From Candidatus Shapirobacteria bacterium UBA2283 (GTDB lineage Bacteria > Patescibacteriota > Microgenomatia > UBA12405): a stretch of DNA of 22,535 nucleotides. The DNA is taken from the NCBI GenBank assembly GCA_002345725.1, contig DDWP01000053.1, positions 1-22,535 on the forward strand, written 5' to 3'. The position numbers were made by a program, and so were the translations under genes. Positions 17,302 through 22,535 of this stretch are shown here, one piece after another; position 1 is the first letter of the stretch; every line of letters begins with the position of its first letter. The notes beneath the pieces were generated by a model. That model made no database searches, was not told the DNA's origin, and saw only the letters and a list, made by a program, of their open reading frames with translations.

Positions 17302-18882
17302 TTATTTCCCCAAATACGCTTTCTTCCATATCGTAAACTCCACCAAGCTAAACTCACCCTTTGCATATTTACCCTTCCATACTCCAAAATCAACCAAATT
17401 AACAACCTTATCTCCATTAAAATCCCCTGGTATGTTTGTCACTGGCAAGATATTTTCCCTCTTACACTGCTCTAAATCCGAAAAACACTTGCCGGTCGAA
17501 TCAGGCATATATTTGGTCAAGTTACTCTCACAGGACACTTTTTCTGTTTTATTACATTCAAAACCGTCTGAGTTGTATGTCGACGATGTTATTAAGCACT
17601 GATTACTCACTTTATTAAAATAATATTTTCTCTCACAAGCTTGCCCCAACCCATTATCTTTTTGACATTGATCAAAGCTTGCAAAACATACTCCGGTAGA
17701 ATTGGGTACATATTTTGTCAAATTACTTTCACAGGTTACCTTGTTTTCATTATTACACTCAAAACCATCAGAGTTATATGTTGATGAGGTTGTTGAACAT
17801 TGTTTTTCTCCCTTAATATAGAAAAATTTGGTACTACAAGTATTTGTGTAATGCTTCAGATAATCCTCTCGTAATTTCTTTCTTGCCACTGCTTTTTCCA
17901 GCGTGTATTGCTTGCTCCAGCTATTAAAAGTATCAAAAGTCGGATCTGAAAGCATCGTGTGTTGGTAGATCCATGTAATCATTTTTGAGACATATGGCTT
18001 TGCCGTATCTACTTGAGAAACAATACGACTGATCACCGCCGGATTATAGTTCCAATCTCCAGCAGGAGCCTCAAATGTTTCTATGTTGGCCCAAGCTTCT
18101 TTATTTGGCGCTGATAACTTCGCATCTTTTAAAGCCCGAAAATGATCCAAATTACTCGCACTTGTTGTTACCTTGCCACTCCCAATACTATCTTGCAAAG
18201 CAATAATATCTATCGCAGTAGACTTATAGACATTTTGATACTCATTTTTAAGTTGATCATAACTTGTAGTGTTATAAACATAAGGTGAAATCAGAATTTT
18301 TTTTGTTGGCGCAAGCTGTTTTATTTTTTCAGACAACTTTTTATAATAAATAAAAGTTGGCGAATCTATATTACTAAACATGCCTGGCCAAGCTTCTTGA
18401 CCAATATAATATCCAACGACAAGATCATTAGGTAACCCCTGTCGAACAAGTTCTTTTTCTGTAGCTTCAACCAAACGCCCAGAAAAATCTATCAAACGAC
18501 CCTGATTGGTATTTATATCAGTTGGAGACCCGTCACTAATATTTATCTGACTCGGATCAGCACTTGCCAATCCAACAAACAATTTCATATTCAACTCGTG
18601 AGCCAAGGACAATATATCTCGACTAAAATTGTAGTCAGGGTTATTGTAATAAATCATCTCACTAAATATGTTATTCGTTTTCGACAAGTCCCCTGAAGCC
18701 AACATGATAACAGTATCAATACCACTAGCCTTCATCTCTGTCATGATCTGACGAATTTGTGCTTTAGTTGCCACAATATCCGACATATAAAAAGTACCCG
18801 TAATCGGCAAACTTGATGCTGCCTCCACTCTCACTACACCAAAACTGAAAAACATACATATCAATATAGCTGCTACTTTCAT
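17302..18882 (-). CDS. Secreted TIM-barrel-like protein (DUF4434-type) with six-Cys repeats and dockerin
   Basis: 526 residues. Signal peptide at about 1-21 (cut after VEA). Residues 25-335 resemble DUF4434/glycoside-hydrolase-like barrels: ITGTFYMSDIV at the start, VGYYIGQEAW with E163 and ANIETF with E268, which are candidate acid/base and nucleophile by position. Two tandem repeats with exactly 67-residue period carry six cysteines each: C349, 362, 376, 384, 399, 406 and C416, 429, 443, 451, 466, 473. The C-terminus (486-526) is a dockerin-like pair with one clear calcium loop, DFNGDKVVNLVDF, and a degenerate second. It is presumably exported and may act on or bind glycans; a partner cohesin is not visible here. 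Transcribed away from a long spacer. A weak promoter (TTGACT at 18935-18940 with TAGAAA at 18914-18919, minus strand, 15-nt spacer) is possible. Confidence 0.82.
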   Translation of the reverse strand: MKVAAILICMFFSFGVVRVEAASSLPITGTFYMSDIVATKAQIRQIMTEMKASGIDTVIMLASGDLSKTNNIFSEMIYYNNPDYNFSRDILSLAHELNMKLFVGLASADPSQINISDGSPTDINTNQGRLIDFSGRLVEATEKELVRQGLPNDLVVGYYIGQEAWPGMFSNIDSPTFIYYKKLSEKIKQLAPTKKILISPYVYNTTSYDQLKNEYQNVYKSTAIDIIALQDSIGSGKVTTSASNLDHFRALKDAKLSAPNKEAWANIETFEAPAGDWNYNPAVISRIVSQVDTAKPYVSKMITWIYQHTMLSDPTFDTFNSWSKQYTLEKAVARKKLREDYLKHYTNTCSTKFFYIKGEKQCSTTSSTYNSDGFECNNENKVTCESNLTKYVPNSTGVCFASFDQCQKDNGLGQACERKYYFNKVSNQCLITSSTYNSDGFECNKTEKVSCESNLTKYMPDSTGKCFSDLEQCKRENILPVTNIPGDFNGDKVVNLVDFGVWKGKYAKGEFSLVEFTIWKKAYLGK

Positions 18883-19079
18883 CTATCTAAATTAAAACAC
18901 ATCCCTCTCCTGTTTTCTACCGCTGCCACACCAAAGTCAAACAAGATATTTTTTCCCGTAAAACCGGCACCAAAAATTTTGCATTTTTCATGCATTTAAT
19001 ATATCTTAGATCTTGAAGAAACAATTATATACGTGTTCCACCTGCTTTGAGAATATCGATATGATTGTTTCTTTTTGTT

Positions 19080-19127
19080 TTTTTGCGTAAATTTTCAAGC
19101 TATAAGCGATGAAAATTTGCTCAAAAA
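19080..19127. repeat. Imperfect 17-bp hairpin
   Basis: The arms 19080-19096 and 19111-19127 pair at 14 of 17 positions (outer TTTTTG with CAAAAA, inner AAATTTTC with GAAAATTT) around a 14-nt loop, with a 3-nt internal mismatch. It lies just beyond the putative terminator of the 38-codon gene, on either strand next to A/T runs. It could be a second terminator for the leftward transcript or part of an unannotated RNA. Confidence 0.5.
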
Positions 19128-19131
19128 CACA

Positions 19132-19151
19132 ACGCAATTTACTAATTGCGT
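19132..19151 (-). terminator. Putative intrinsic terminator of the 38-codon gene
   Basis: ACGCAATT and AATTGCGT form a perfect 8-bp stem with a 4-nt loop. Read leftward it begins 14 nt after the TAG at 19166 and is followed by TGTG and then a run of five T. The stem is AT-rich, so strength is uncertain. Confidence 0.5.
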
Positions 19152-19165
19152 AAGTTCATTTTTTT

Positions 19166-19282
19166 CTAAAGTACTAACTTCCCTCCCAACTTTGCCATCT
19201 CCTGTATCTGTTTTCGCGCCCAATTATCTTTCTTCTCCTTCTTAAACCAACTCTTCACCCATGCTTGGATTTTATTTAGCAT
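19166..19282 (-). CDS. Small basic 38-residue protein
   Basis: Starts MLNKIQAWVKSWFKKEKK and ends KLGGKLVL, stop TAG. Rich in Lys and Trp; the first 20 residues could form an amphipathic helix with W8, W12 and F13 on one side, compatible with a membrane-surface or nucleic-acid-binding peptide. No family is recognised. Support comes from its complete transcription unit: TTGACG (19310-19315), a 16-nt spacer, TATAGT (19288-19293), 5 nt to the ATG, and a terminator hairpin after the stop. It is too short for ordinary gene calling. Function is unknown. Confidence 0.55.
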   Translation of the reverse strand: MLNKIQAWVKSWFKKEKKDNWARKQIQEMAKLGGKLVL

Positions 19283-19287
19283 AATTA

Positions 19288-19315
19288 ACTATAACTCTTT
19301 TCCAGCACTCGTCAA
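19288..19315 (-). promoter_or_regulatory. Leaderless promoter of the 38-codon gene
   Basis: On the minus strand, TTGACG and TATAGT (each 5/6 to consensus) are separated by 16 nt, and the -10 box ends 5 nt before the ATG. Transcription would start at about the first base of the start codon. Confidence 0.6.
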
Positions 19316-19432
19316 TACCCTATATTATTTTACCTCCCCTTTTTTCATAATCCTATATATTTTCTTTTCATACATTTCAGGTTCAAAAACACCCACTTAC
19401 AAACCTTTTCAACATCATGTGGATAACTTAGT

Positions 19433-19461
19433 TTGACTTTACCCCAGTTCAGAGTTATCAT
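19433..19461 (+). promoter_or_regulatory. Promoter of the 70-residue gene
   Basis: TTGACT (19433-19438), a 17-nt spacer and TATCAT (19456-19461), each 5/6 to consensus. The expected transcript has a leader of about 20 nt without a Shine-Dalgarno before the ATG at 19488. Confidence 0.5.
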
Positions 19462-19487
19462 CCAGGCAATTACAATTCAATCTAACT

Positions 19488-19700
19488 ATGTGTCAAAATG
19501 GTACCTGTAAAGCCTGTCGACAAAAACAAGAAAGGTACGAGGAATTAGATGCAAGCTCAGATAATAGAGCCCAATACCTCATCCGTGAACTAACAGAACT
19601 AGGCACTCCAGAAGCATTGTCAAGAGCCGAAAAACAGAAGGCAGGGATAGCTCCTGAAACCAGTCTTACCGTAAGTCTTCCCAAACAATCCAAGAGATAA
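19488..19700 (+). CDS. Small hypothetical protein with N-terminal Cys motif
   Basis: 70 residues. MCQNGTCKACRQKQ gives a C-x4-C-x2-C cluster (C2, C7, C10) that could bind a metal; the rest is hydrophilic and helical (RAQYLIRELTELGTPEALSRAEKQ). No family is recognised. A good promoter lies upstream. An ORF of similar length on the opposite strand is Ser- and Leu-rich without gene-like features, so the plus-strand reading is preferred. It ends 18 bp from the end of the convergent VOC gene. Confidence 0.55.
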   Translation: MCQNGTCKACRQKQERYEELDASSDNRAQYLIRELTELGTPEALSRAEKQKAGIAPETSLTVSLPKQSKR

Positions 19701-19718
19701 AATACATCTTAATTTTGG

Positions 19719-20159
19719 TTATCTTCCCCACTCCTCTGCTCCCAACATTTTCGCCTCTAGCTCATCATAAGGTGCGATAAACACTAATACCATCCCATCC
19801 GGATCTTTGACTACCATCTCCAGTGTCCCCCAATAATAATGTCTGACTCCTACTGCCATATCAATATGTGCTTTATTACAAACTTCTATAACATTACTTA
19901 ATTTATCTACGTTAATCATCAGAGATATCTTTGAATTCCTCACTGTTTCCTTAAAAACATCTGGCTTCACAGCCTGGTGTCCATTAGCTATCTCTAATTT
20001 CATTCCTCCAACTTCAAATATTGTCCCATTATAATTTTCCTTTACTTCCCTATCTGGCCCAAAAGCAAATACTTCCTTAAAGCCAAAAGCTCTATAAAAC
20101 GCCTCTGACTTGGTAAAATCTTTTACTTTTATATGTACTCCTCCACCTGTATATTGCAT
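19719..20159 (-). CDS. VOC superfamily (glyoxalase/bleomycin-resistance-like) protein
   Basis: 146 residues from the ATG; an in-frame TTG two codons upstream (20165) is possible but less likely. Two beta-alpha-beta-beta-beta modules are visible: TGGGVHIKVKDFTKSEAFYRAFGF at the start and VRHYYWGTLEMVVKDPDGMVLVF near the end (KDPDG is the family's usual turn). H9 and E56 (KLEI) sit where metal ligands often occur, so a metal-dependent lyase, isomerase or dioxygenase-type activity, or drug binding, is possible. The substrate cannot be assigned. The gene is divergent from the one at 20338, with a large palindrome between them. Confidence 0.88.
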   Translation of the reverse strand: MQYTGGGVHIKVKDFTKSEAFYRAFGFKEVFAFGPDREVKENYNGTIFEVGGMKLEIANGHQAVKPDVFKETVRNSKISLMINVDKLSNVIEVCNKAHIDMAVGVRHYYWGTLEMVVKDPDGMVLVFIAPYDELEAKMLGAEEWGR

Positions 20160-20180
20160 ATTCAATTTAATAAATAATCA

Positions 20181-20272
20181 GTATTGCGAAGTAGCCATTT
20201 TTTGGAGCACAGCTTCTGGAGCCATTTATCGGCGAAGCACGCGAGCACCAAGAAAATGGTTACGAGCAATAC
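20181..20272. repeat. 92-nt nested imperfect palindrome
   Basis: Outer arms GTATTGC (20181-20187) and GCAATAC (20266-20272) continue inward, after a small bulge, as GTAGCCATTTT opposite AAAATGGTTAC, then TTGG opposite CCAA. The centre carries a second hairpin: GCTTC/GAAGC enclosing GCC/GGC. The inner part is more GC-rich than the surrounding spacer. It lies between two divergent promoters and so may act as DNA rather than RNA; a REP/MITE-like element is the simplest reading. Confidence 0.8.
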
Positions 20273-20300
20273 ATAGATTATTTGCATAATATCAACTTTA

Positions 20301-20328
20301 TTGACATTTACCAAATATTCTATATACA
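20301..20328 (+). promoter_or_regulatory. Promoter of the deoxyribosyltransferase-like/RHH gene
   Basis: A perfect TTGACA (20301-20306), a 16-nt spacer and TATACA (20323-20328). The ATG follows 9 nt after the -10, giving a leader of at most a few nucleotides. Confidence 0.6.
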
Positions 20329-20337
20329 TATATACAT
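20322..20337 (+). promoter_or_regulatory. Candidate operator: tandem ATATACAT
   Basis: Two exact, abutting 8-bp copies of ATATACAT overlap the -10 box and end at the base before the ATG. Ribbon-helix-helix proteins often bind short tandem sites, and the gene downstream encodes an RHH-like domain, so autoregulation is plausible but inferred. Confidence 0.4.
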
Positions 20338-20853
20338 ATGAAGATATTTTTTACCTGCTCCTACACTGGCAAAGCCAAGTACCAAAAATATTATGATTTG
20401 ATCATAGATTCCATCAAAAAAACCGGCGTCTCCCTCAGCTCCCCTGAAATCGACGTTTCCTTCCCCACCCCCGACGAATATCCCCATTATCAAAAAATTC
20501 GTGATGGTATTTTCAACTCCGACGCCGTCATCATGGATATTACTGATGAGGGTTTCCAACTTGGGTATGAGGCAGCCACTGCCATCCAAAACAAAAAGCA
20601 TGTATTAGTCCTATCCCTTCTACGTGACTTTAGTCAAAAAGTCGACAACCGCTATTTTCATGCCGCCAAATATTCTGAAATGAACATCGAAGAGATCATT
20701 AGTGATTTTATTAACAGCCTCCGTCGCCATGAATACGATCAACGCTTCAATTTTTTCCTATCCAAAAAACAGCTCGACACCCTAGGTCTAAATGCCACCA
20801 AATCAGGTCAAACCAAATCAGACTACCTCCGTTCTCTTATCGACAATTCCTAA
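20338..20853 (+). CDS. Nucleoside 2-deoxyribosyltransferase-like protein fused to RHH domain
   Basis: 171 residues. The N-terminal domain (1-128) starts MKIFFTCSYTG and has IRDGIFNSDAVIMDITDEG (54-72) followed by LGYEAATAIQNKKHVLVL (75-92). This is the arrangement of nucleoside 2-deoxyribosyltransferases and related nucleotide-binding Rossmann-like folds, where the Glu of LGYE (E78) is the catalytic position and the Asp after the second strand also helps. Residues 136-169 (RFNFFLSKKQLDTLG, then QTKSDYLRSLID) resemble a ribbon-helix-helix domain: one strand and two helices. It could be an enzyme that regulates itself or a nucleotide-sensing repressor. The gene has its own strong promoter and tandem repeats at the start. 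It converges on radA, with only a heptamer array between. Confidence 0.7.
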   Translation: MKIFFTCSYTGKAKYQKYYDLIIDSIKKTGVSLSSPEIDVSFPTPDEYPHYQKIRDGIFNSDAVIMDITDEGFQLGYEAATAIQNKKHVLVLSLLRDFSQKVDNRYFHAAKYSEMNIEEIISDFINSLRRHEYDQRFNFFLSKKQLDTLGLNATKSGQTKSDYLRSLIDNS

Positions 20854-20855
20854 CT

Positions 20856-20890
20856 TTTAGAATTTAGGATTTAGATCTTAGAATTTATAT
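20856..20890. repeat. Heptanucleotide tandem array between convergent genes
   Basis: Five 7-bp units of consensus TTTAGAA (TTTAGGA, TTTAGAT and CTTAGAA variants) fill the gap between the RHH-fusion gene's stop and the radA stop codon, overlapping the last radA codons. Confidence 0.85.
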
Positions 20891-22219
20891 CAAGTTCCTC
20901 AACTCTCTTATACTATTTATACATACCATCTCCCGTTTCATTGCCTTAACCTCTTTTTCTCGTTTTTCCATTCCCCTGACTTTCTTCACCTCTCCCAATA
21001 AACTCACCTCTCCTACTAGTACGGGCGGACCGGTGTGTCCGCCCTTTCCTGAAATTATTTTTTCTTTATAGCTACTAAAAATTGCTGCCATGATTGCTAG
21101 ATCACACCCAGTATCATCTAATCTTATCCCTCCCGTAACTGATATATAAACATCATATTTATAAAGTGGCATCCCCAGAACTTTCTGGGCCACTGCCACC
21201 AAAAGTCTCCCCCTATTTGTATCTATTCCCGAAAATACTCGAGTTGGCATCGGTGCAAAACTCTCAGTTACCAAAGCTTGAATTTCTACCATCATTGGTC
21301 TAGTTCCTTCCATTACTACGGTAATAGCCGAACCAACTTTTTCTTGATTTCCCGAAATCAAATTTATCTCATCACTTTTTATTTCTCGAAGCCCCTTCTC
21401 TTCCATCTTAAATACTCCCACTTCATCCGTCGGTCCAAATCGGTTTTTCGACACCCGCAAAATTCTTAGATCCCCATTCTTCTCTCCTTCAAAATAAAGT
21501 ACTGTGTCTACCATATGCTCCAAAAGTTTCGGTCCGGCAATATCCCCCTCCTTAGTCACATGACCAACAATAAAAATAGCCGTCCCAGTTTTCTTTGCCA
21601 ATTCCACCAATCGAAAAGTTGACTCTCTAATTTGGTTAACCGACCCGAAAGATCCCAAAGTCCCTGTCCCCGTTAACGTTGACCCGACCATCATCGTCTG
21701 AATACTATCCACCACGACTATTTTGTACACATTATTTGTTCGTTCCAATATTTCTCCAATTTCTTCAATTGAGTTAGTCTCTAAAACATCGAATCCTTCC
21801 GCATTTAACCCCAATCTATTCACTCTAAGGTTAATTTGTTCTGCCGATTCCTCACCAGCCACATACAAACCACCATTTTTACCCACCAATTGGGTTAAAA
21901 GAGTACTTTTACCTATACCCGGTTCTCCCGCAAATAGCACCACCGACCCACGAACAATTCCCTTACCCAATACTCTATCAAACTCCGATATATTAGAAGG
22001 AAATACACTATCAATTTTTTCTTTTCTTTCGACCAACTTACTCAGATTCTTAACTTCAGATCTTTCTCTTTTCTGTTTCCCGCTCGTAACTCGTAACTGA
22101 GAACTCTTAACTTCTTTAAGTGAATTCCACTCCCCACATGCCGAACATTGCCCCGACCATTTTCCAAATTCATTCCCACAACTACTACATACAAAAATAC
22201 TTTCTGACTGTTTCTTCAT
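20885..22219 (-). CDS. radA: DNA repair protein RadA (Sms)
   Basis: 444 residues from the ATG at 22219; an in-frame ATG five codons upstream (22234) is the alternative. Order: zinc finger C11-x2-C14 with C25-x2-C28, linker, RecA-like core with P-loop GEPGIGKST (98-106), VVVDSIQT Walker B (D171), the family-specific KNRFG (258-262), then a Lon-protease-like C-terminal domain. RadA is a branch-migration helicase that helps RecA in recombination and repair. Two repeat elements lie in frame: heptamers in the linker after the zinc finger (residues 37-46) and a GC-rich palindrome in a loop of the C-terminal domain (392-399). TAAAAT lies 5 nt before the chosen ATG and GGAG overlaps the same gap. Confidence 0.96.
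   Translation of the reverse strand: MKKQSESIFVCSSCGNEFGKWSGQCSACGEWNSLKEVKSSQLRVTSGKQKRERSEVKNLSKLVERKEKIDSVFPSNISEFDRVLGKGIVRGSVVLFAGEPGIGKSTLLTQLVGKNGGLYVAGEESAEQINLRVNRLGLNAEGFDVLETNSIEEIGEILERTNNVYKIVVVDSIQTMMVGSTLTGTGTLGSFGSVNQIRESTFRLVELAKKTGTAIFIVGHVTKEGDIAGPKLLEHMVDTVLYFEGEKNGDLRILRVSKNRFGPTDEVGVFKMEEKGLREIKSDEINLISGNQEKVGSAITVVMEGTRPMMVEIQALVTESFAPMPTRVFSGIDTNRGRLLVAVAQKVLGMPLYKYDVYISVTGGIRLDDTGCDLAIMAAIFSSYKEKIISGKGGHTGPPVLVGEVSLLGEVKKVRGMEKREKEVKAMKREMVCINSIRELRNLI
21023..21044. repeat. GC-rich palindrome inserted in frame in radA
   Basis: GGGCGGAC (21023-21030) and GTCCGCCC (21037-21044) pair perfectly around a 6-nt loop. It encodes about KGGHTGPP in the loop before the VGEVSLLGEV strand of the Lon-like domain. 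Compared with E. coli RadA as I remember it, this loop is about six residues longer, close to the length of the element. Confidence 0.8.
22084..22111. repeat. Heptanucleotide tandem array in radA linker
   Basis: Four 7-bp units of consensus T(C/G)(G/A)TAAC: two exact TCGTAAC copies, then TGAGAAC and TCTTAAC. The TCGTAAC unit also occurs in the intergenic array at 10421-10476, in the same orientation on the plus strand, so the two loci share a family. It encodes the SSQLRVTS stretch between the zinc finger and the ATPase core. Confidence 0.8.
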
Positions 22220-22297
22220 ACTCCATTTTACCATTCGTGCGTTTTACGAGCTCTAGTGAAGTCATCACTTTTTTTTGCCTGCTTTACGCACAAATAC

Positions 22298-22462
22298 TTA
22301 CGGACGCCACTTTATCTGACTTTTTCTAATATAAGTCCCTCGATAATAAACCCACTGATCCCTCCAATCAGTCAGTGGAGTAACTTTTGGTCGACTCGAC
22401 AATTCAGGTTCCGGTTTAACTACAGGGCTCTTAATAATCTCCCGACCTTTTTCTACTGCCAT
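22298..22462 (-). CDS. Small 54-residue protein upstream of radA
   Basis: Starts MAVEKGREIIKSPVVKPE and ends TYIRKSQIKWRP, stop TAA. Basic and Pro-rich, with an aromatic segment TDWRDQWVYYRG in the second half. No family is recognised. An extended -10 promoter lies 5 nt before the ATG. The stop is 78 nt from the radA ATG on the same strand, so read-through into radA is possible. Too short for ordinary gene calling; promoter, composition and position support it. Confidence 0.55.
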   Translation of the reverse strand: MAVEKGREIIKSPVVKPEPELSSRPKVTPLTDWRDQWVYYRGTYIRKSQIKWRP

Positions 22463-22467
22463 TCCCG

Positions 22468-22476
22468 ATTATATCA
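22468..22476 (-). promoter_or_regulatory. Extended -10 promoter, leaderless
   Basis: On the minus strand TGATATAAT is a perfect extended -10 (TGN plus TATAAT), ending 5 nt before the ATG at 22462. No good -35 box is visible, as is common for extended -10 promoters. Confidence 0.55.
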
Positions 22477-22490
22477 CCAAAAACTCTCCA

Positions 22491-22535
22491 TTACTTAATT
22501 ATTTTTCTTGCTTCCAAGTAAAACCTCTTCTCATT
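22491..22535 (-). CDS. Possible 3' end of a gene running in from the right edge
   Basis: A minus-strand frame gives 14 residues (NEKRFYLEARKIIK) then TAA. A second frame also stays open and ends RRGFTWKQEK. Either could be the tail of a neighbouring gene; the fragment is too short to decide. Confidence 0.25.
   Translation of the reverse strand, partial: NEKRFYLEARKIIK

Larger units (their letters stand above)
18883..19487. other. 605-nt spacer with one small gene and two hairpins
   Basis: No long ORF is convincing here. It holds a 38-codon minus-strand gene (19166-19282) with its promoter, two hairpins (19080-19127 and 19132-19151) and the promoter of the gene at 19488. A single perfect 9-bp DnaA-box match (minus strand, 19418-19426) is present but unsupported by others. 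I see no tRNA or known ncRNA. Positions 18883-19079 show nothing beyond a weak promoter for the secreted protein. Confidence 0.6.

Noticed and set aside
19418..19426. Perfect DnaA-box match near AT-rich DNA as a replication origin
   Set aside because: A single 9-mer match is not unlikely by chance in a window this size on two strands. No second box, dnaA or dnaN is nearby.
1..22535. Alternative genetic code (TGA as glycine)
   Set aside because: Full-length rho, radA and others contain no in-frame TGA. TGA is merely unused as a stop among the roughly 15 genes, which can be chance.
1..22535. CRISPR arrays, tRNA or rRNA genes
   Set aside because: The repeats found are 7-bp tandem units or palindromes without spacers of constant length. 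No cloverleaf or rRNA-like stretch was seen by eye.

Overview
The window looks like a fragment of a Candidate Phyla Radiation (Patescibacteria) genome, most likely from the Microgenomates side. This is an inference from gene content and style, not from a marker-gene phylogeny. The DNA is moderately AT-rich and the spacers are short. It carries giant secreted LamG, glycine-rich and S74 fibre proteins, a dockerin-tailed secreted protein, an O-antigen-ligase/TPR fusion and a four-helix-bundle (S23/IVS) protein. Rho has a disordered N-terminus, and there are almost no Shine-Dalgarno sites. The standard code fits: no essential gene has an internal TGA, and every stop seen is TAA or TAG.

Layout. 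Positions 1-11703 (+) hold a surface-protein cluster: the 3' part of a fibre protein with an S74 chaperone domain, a 2307-residue LamG/glycine-rich/FN3 protein, and a membrane TPR protein. The TPR protein ends in the same roughly 70-residue C-terminal module (ending WWI-V/I-N) as the fibre protein. A four-helix-bundle gene (11735-12115) follows, with both ends embedded in 7-bp repeats. Positions 12142-17149 (-) hold rho, a small unknown gene, a LysM-M23 peptidase and a Wzy/WaaL-like membrane protein. Positions 17302-18882 (-) encode a secreted TIM-barrel-like (DUF4434-type) protein with two six-cysteine repeats and a dockerin. Positions 18883-20337 are looser: two small ORFs, a VOC protein and a 92-nt palindrome. 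Positions 20338-22535 hold a deoxyribosyltransferase-like/RHH fusion, radA, and a 54-codon gene.

Two themes stand out. First, degenerate heptanucleotide tandem arrays with different unit sequences lie at six places, four at gene borders and two in frame inside rho and radA. Compact palindromes also lie in frame inside three genes. Both kinds of element have been tolerated inside conserved proteins, and one heptamer array appears to supply a complete promoter. Second, several genes have a -10 box only 5-9 nt before the ATG, implying leaderless mRNAs. This supports two small genes that length-based calling would miss.

Functionally, the left half is cell-surface: adhesin-like fibres, envelope glycan polymerisation or ligation, and peptidoglycan remodelling. 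The right half mixes a secreted carbohydrate-active-like protein with housekeeping (transcription termination, recombination).
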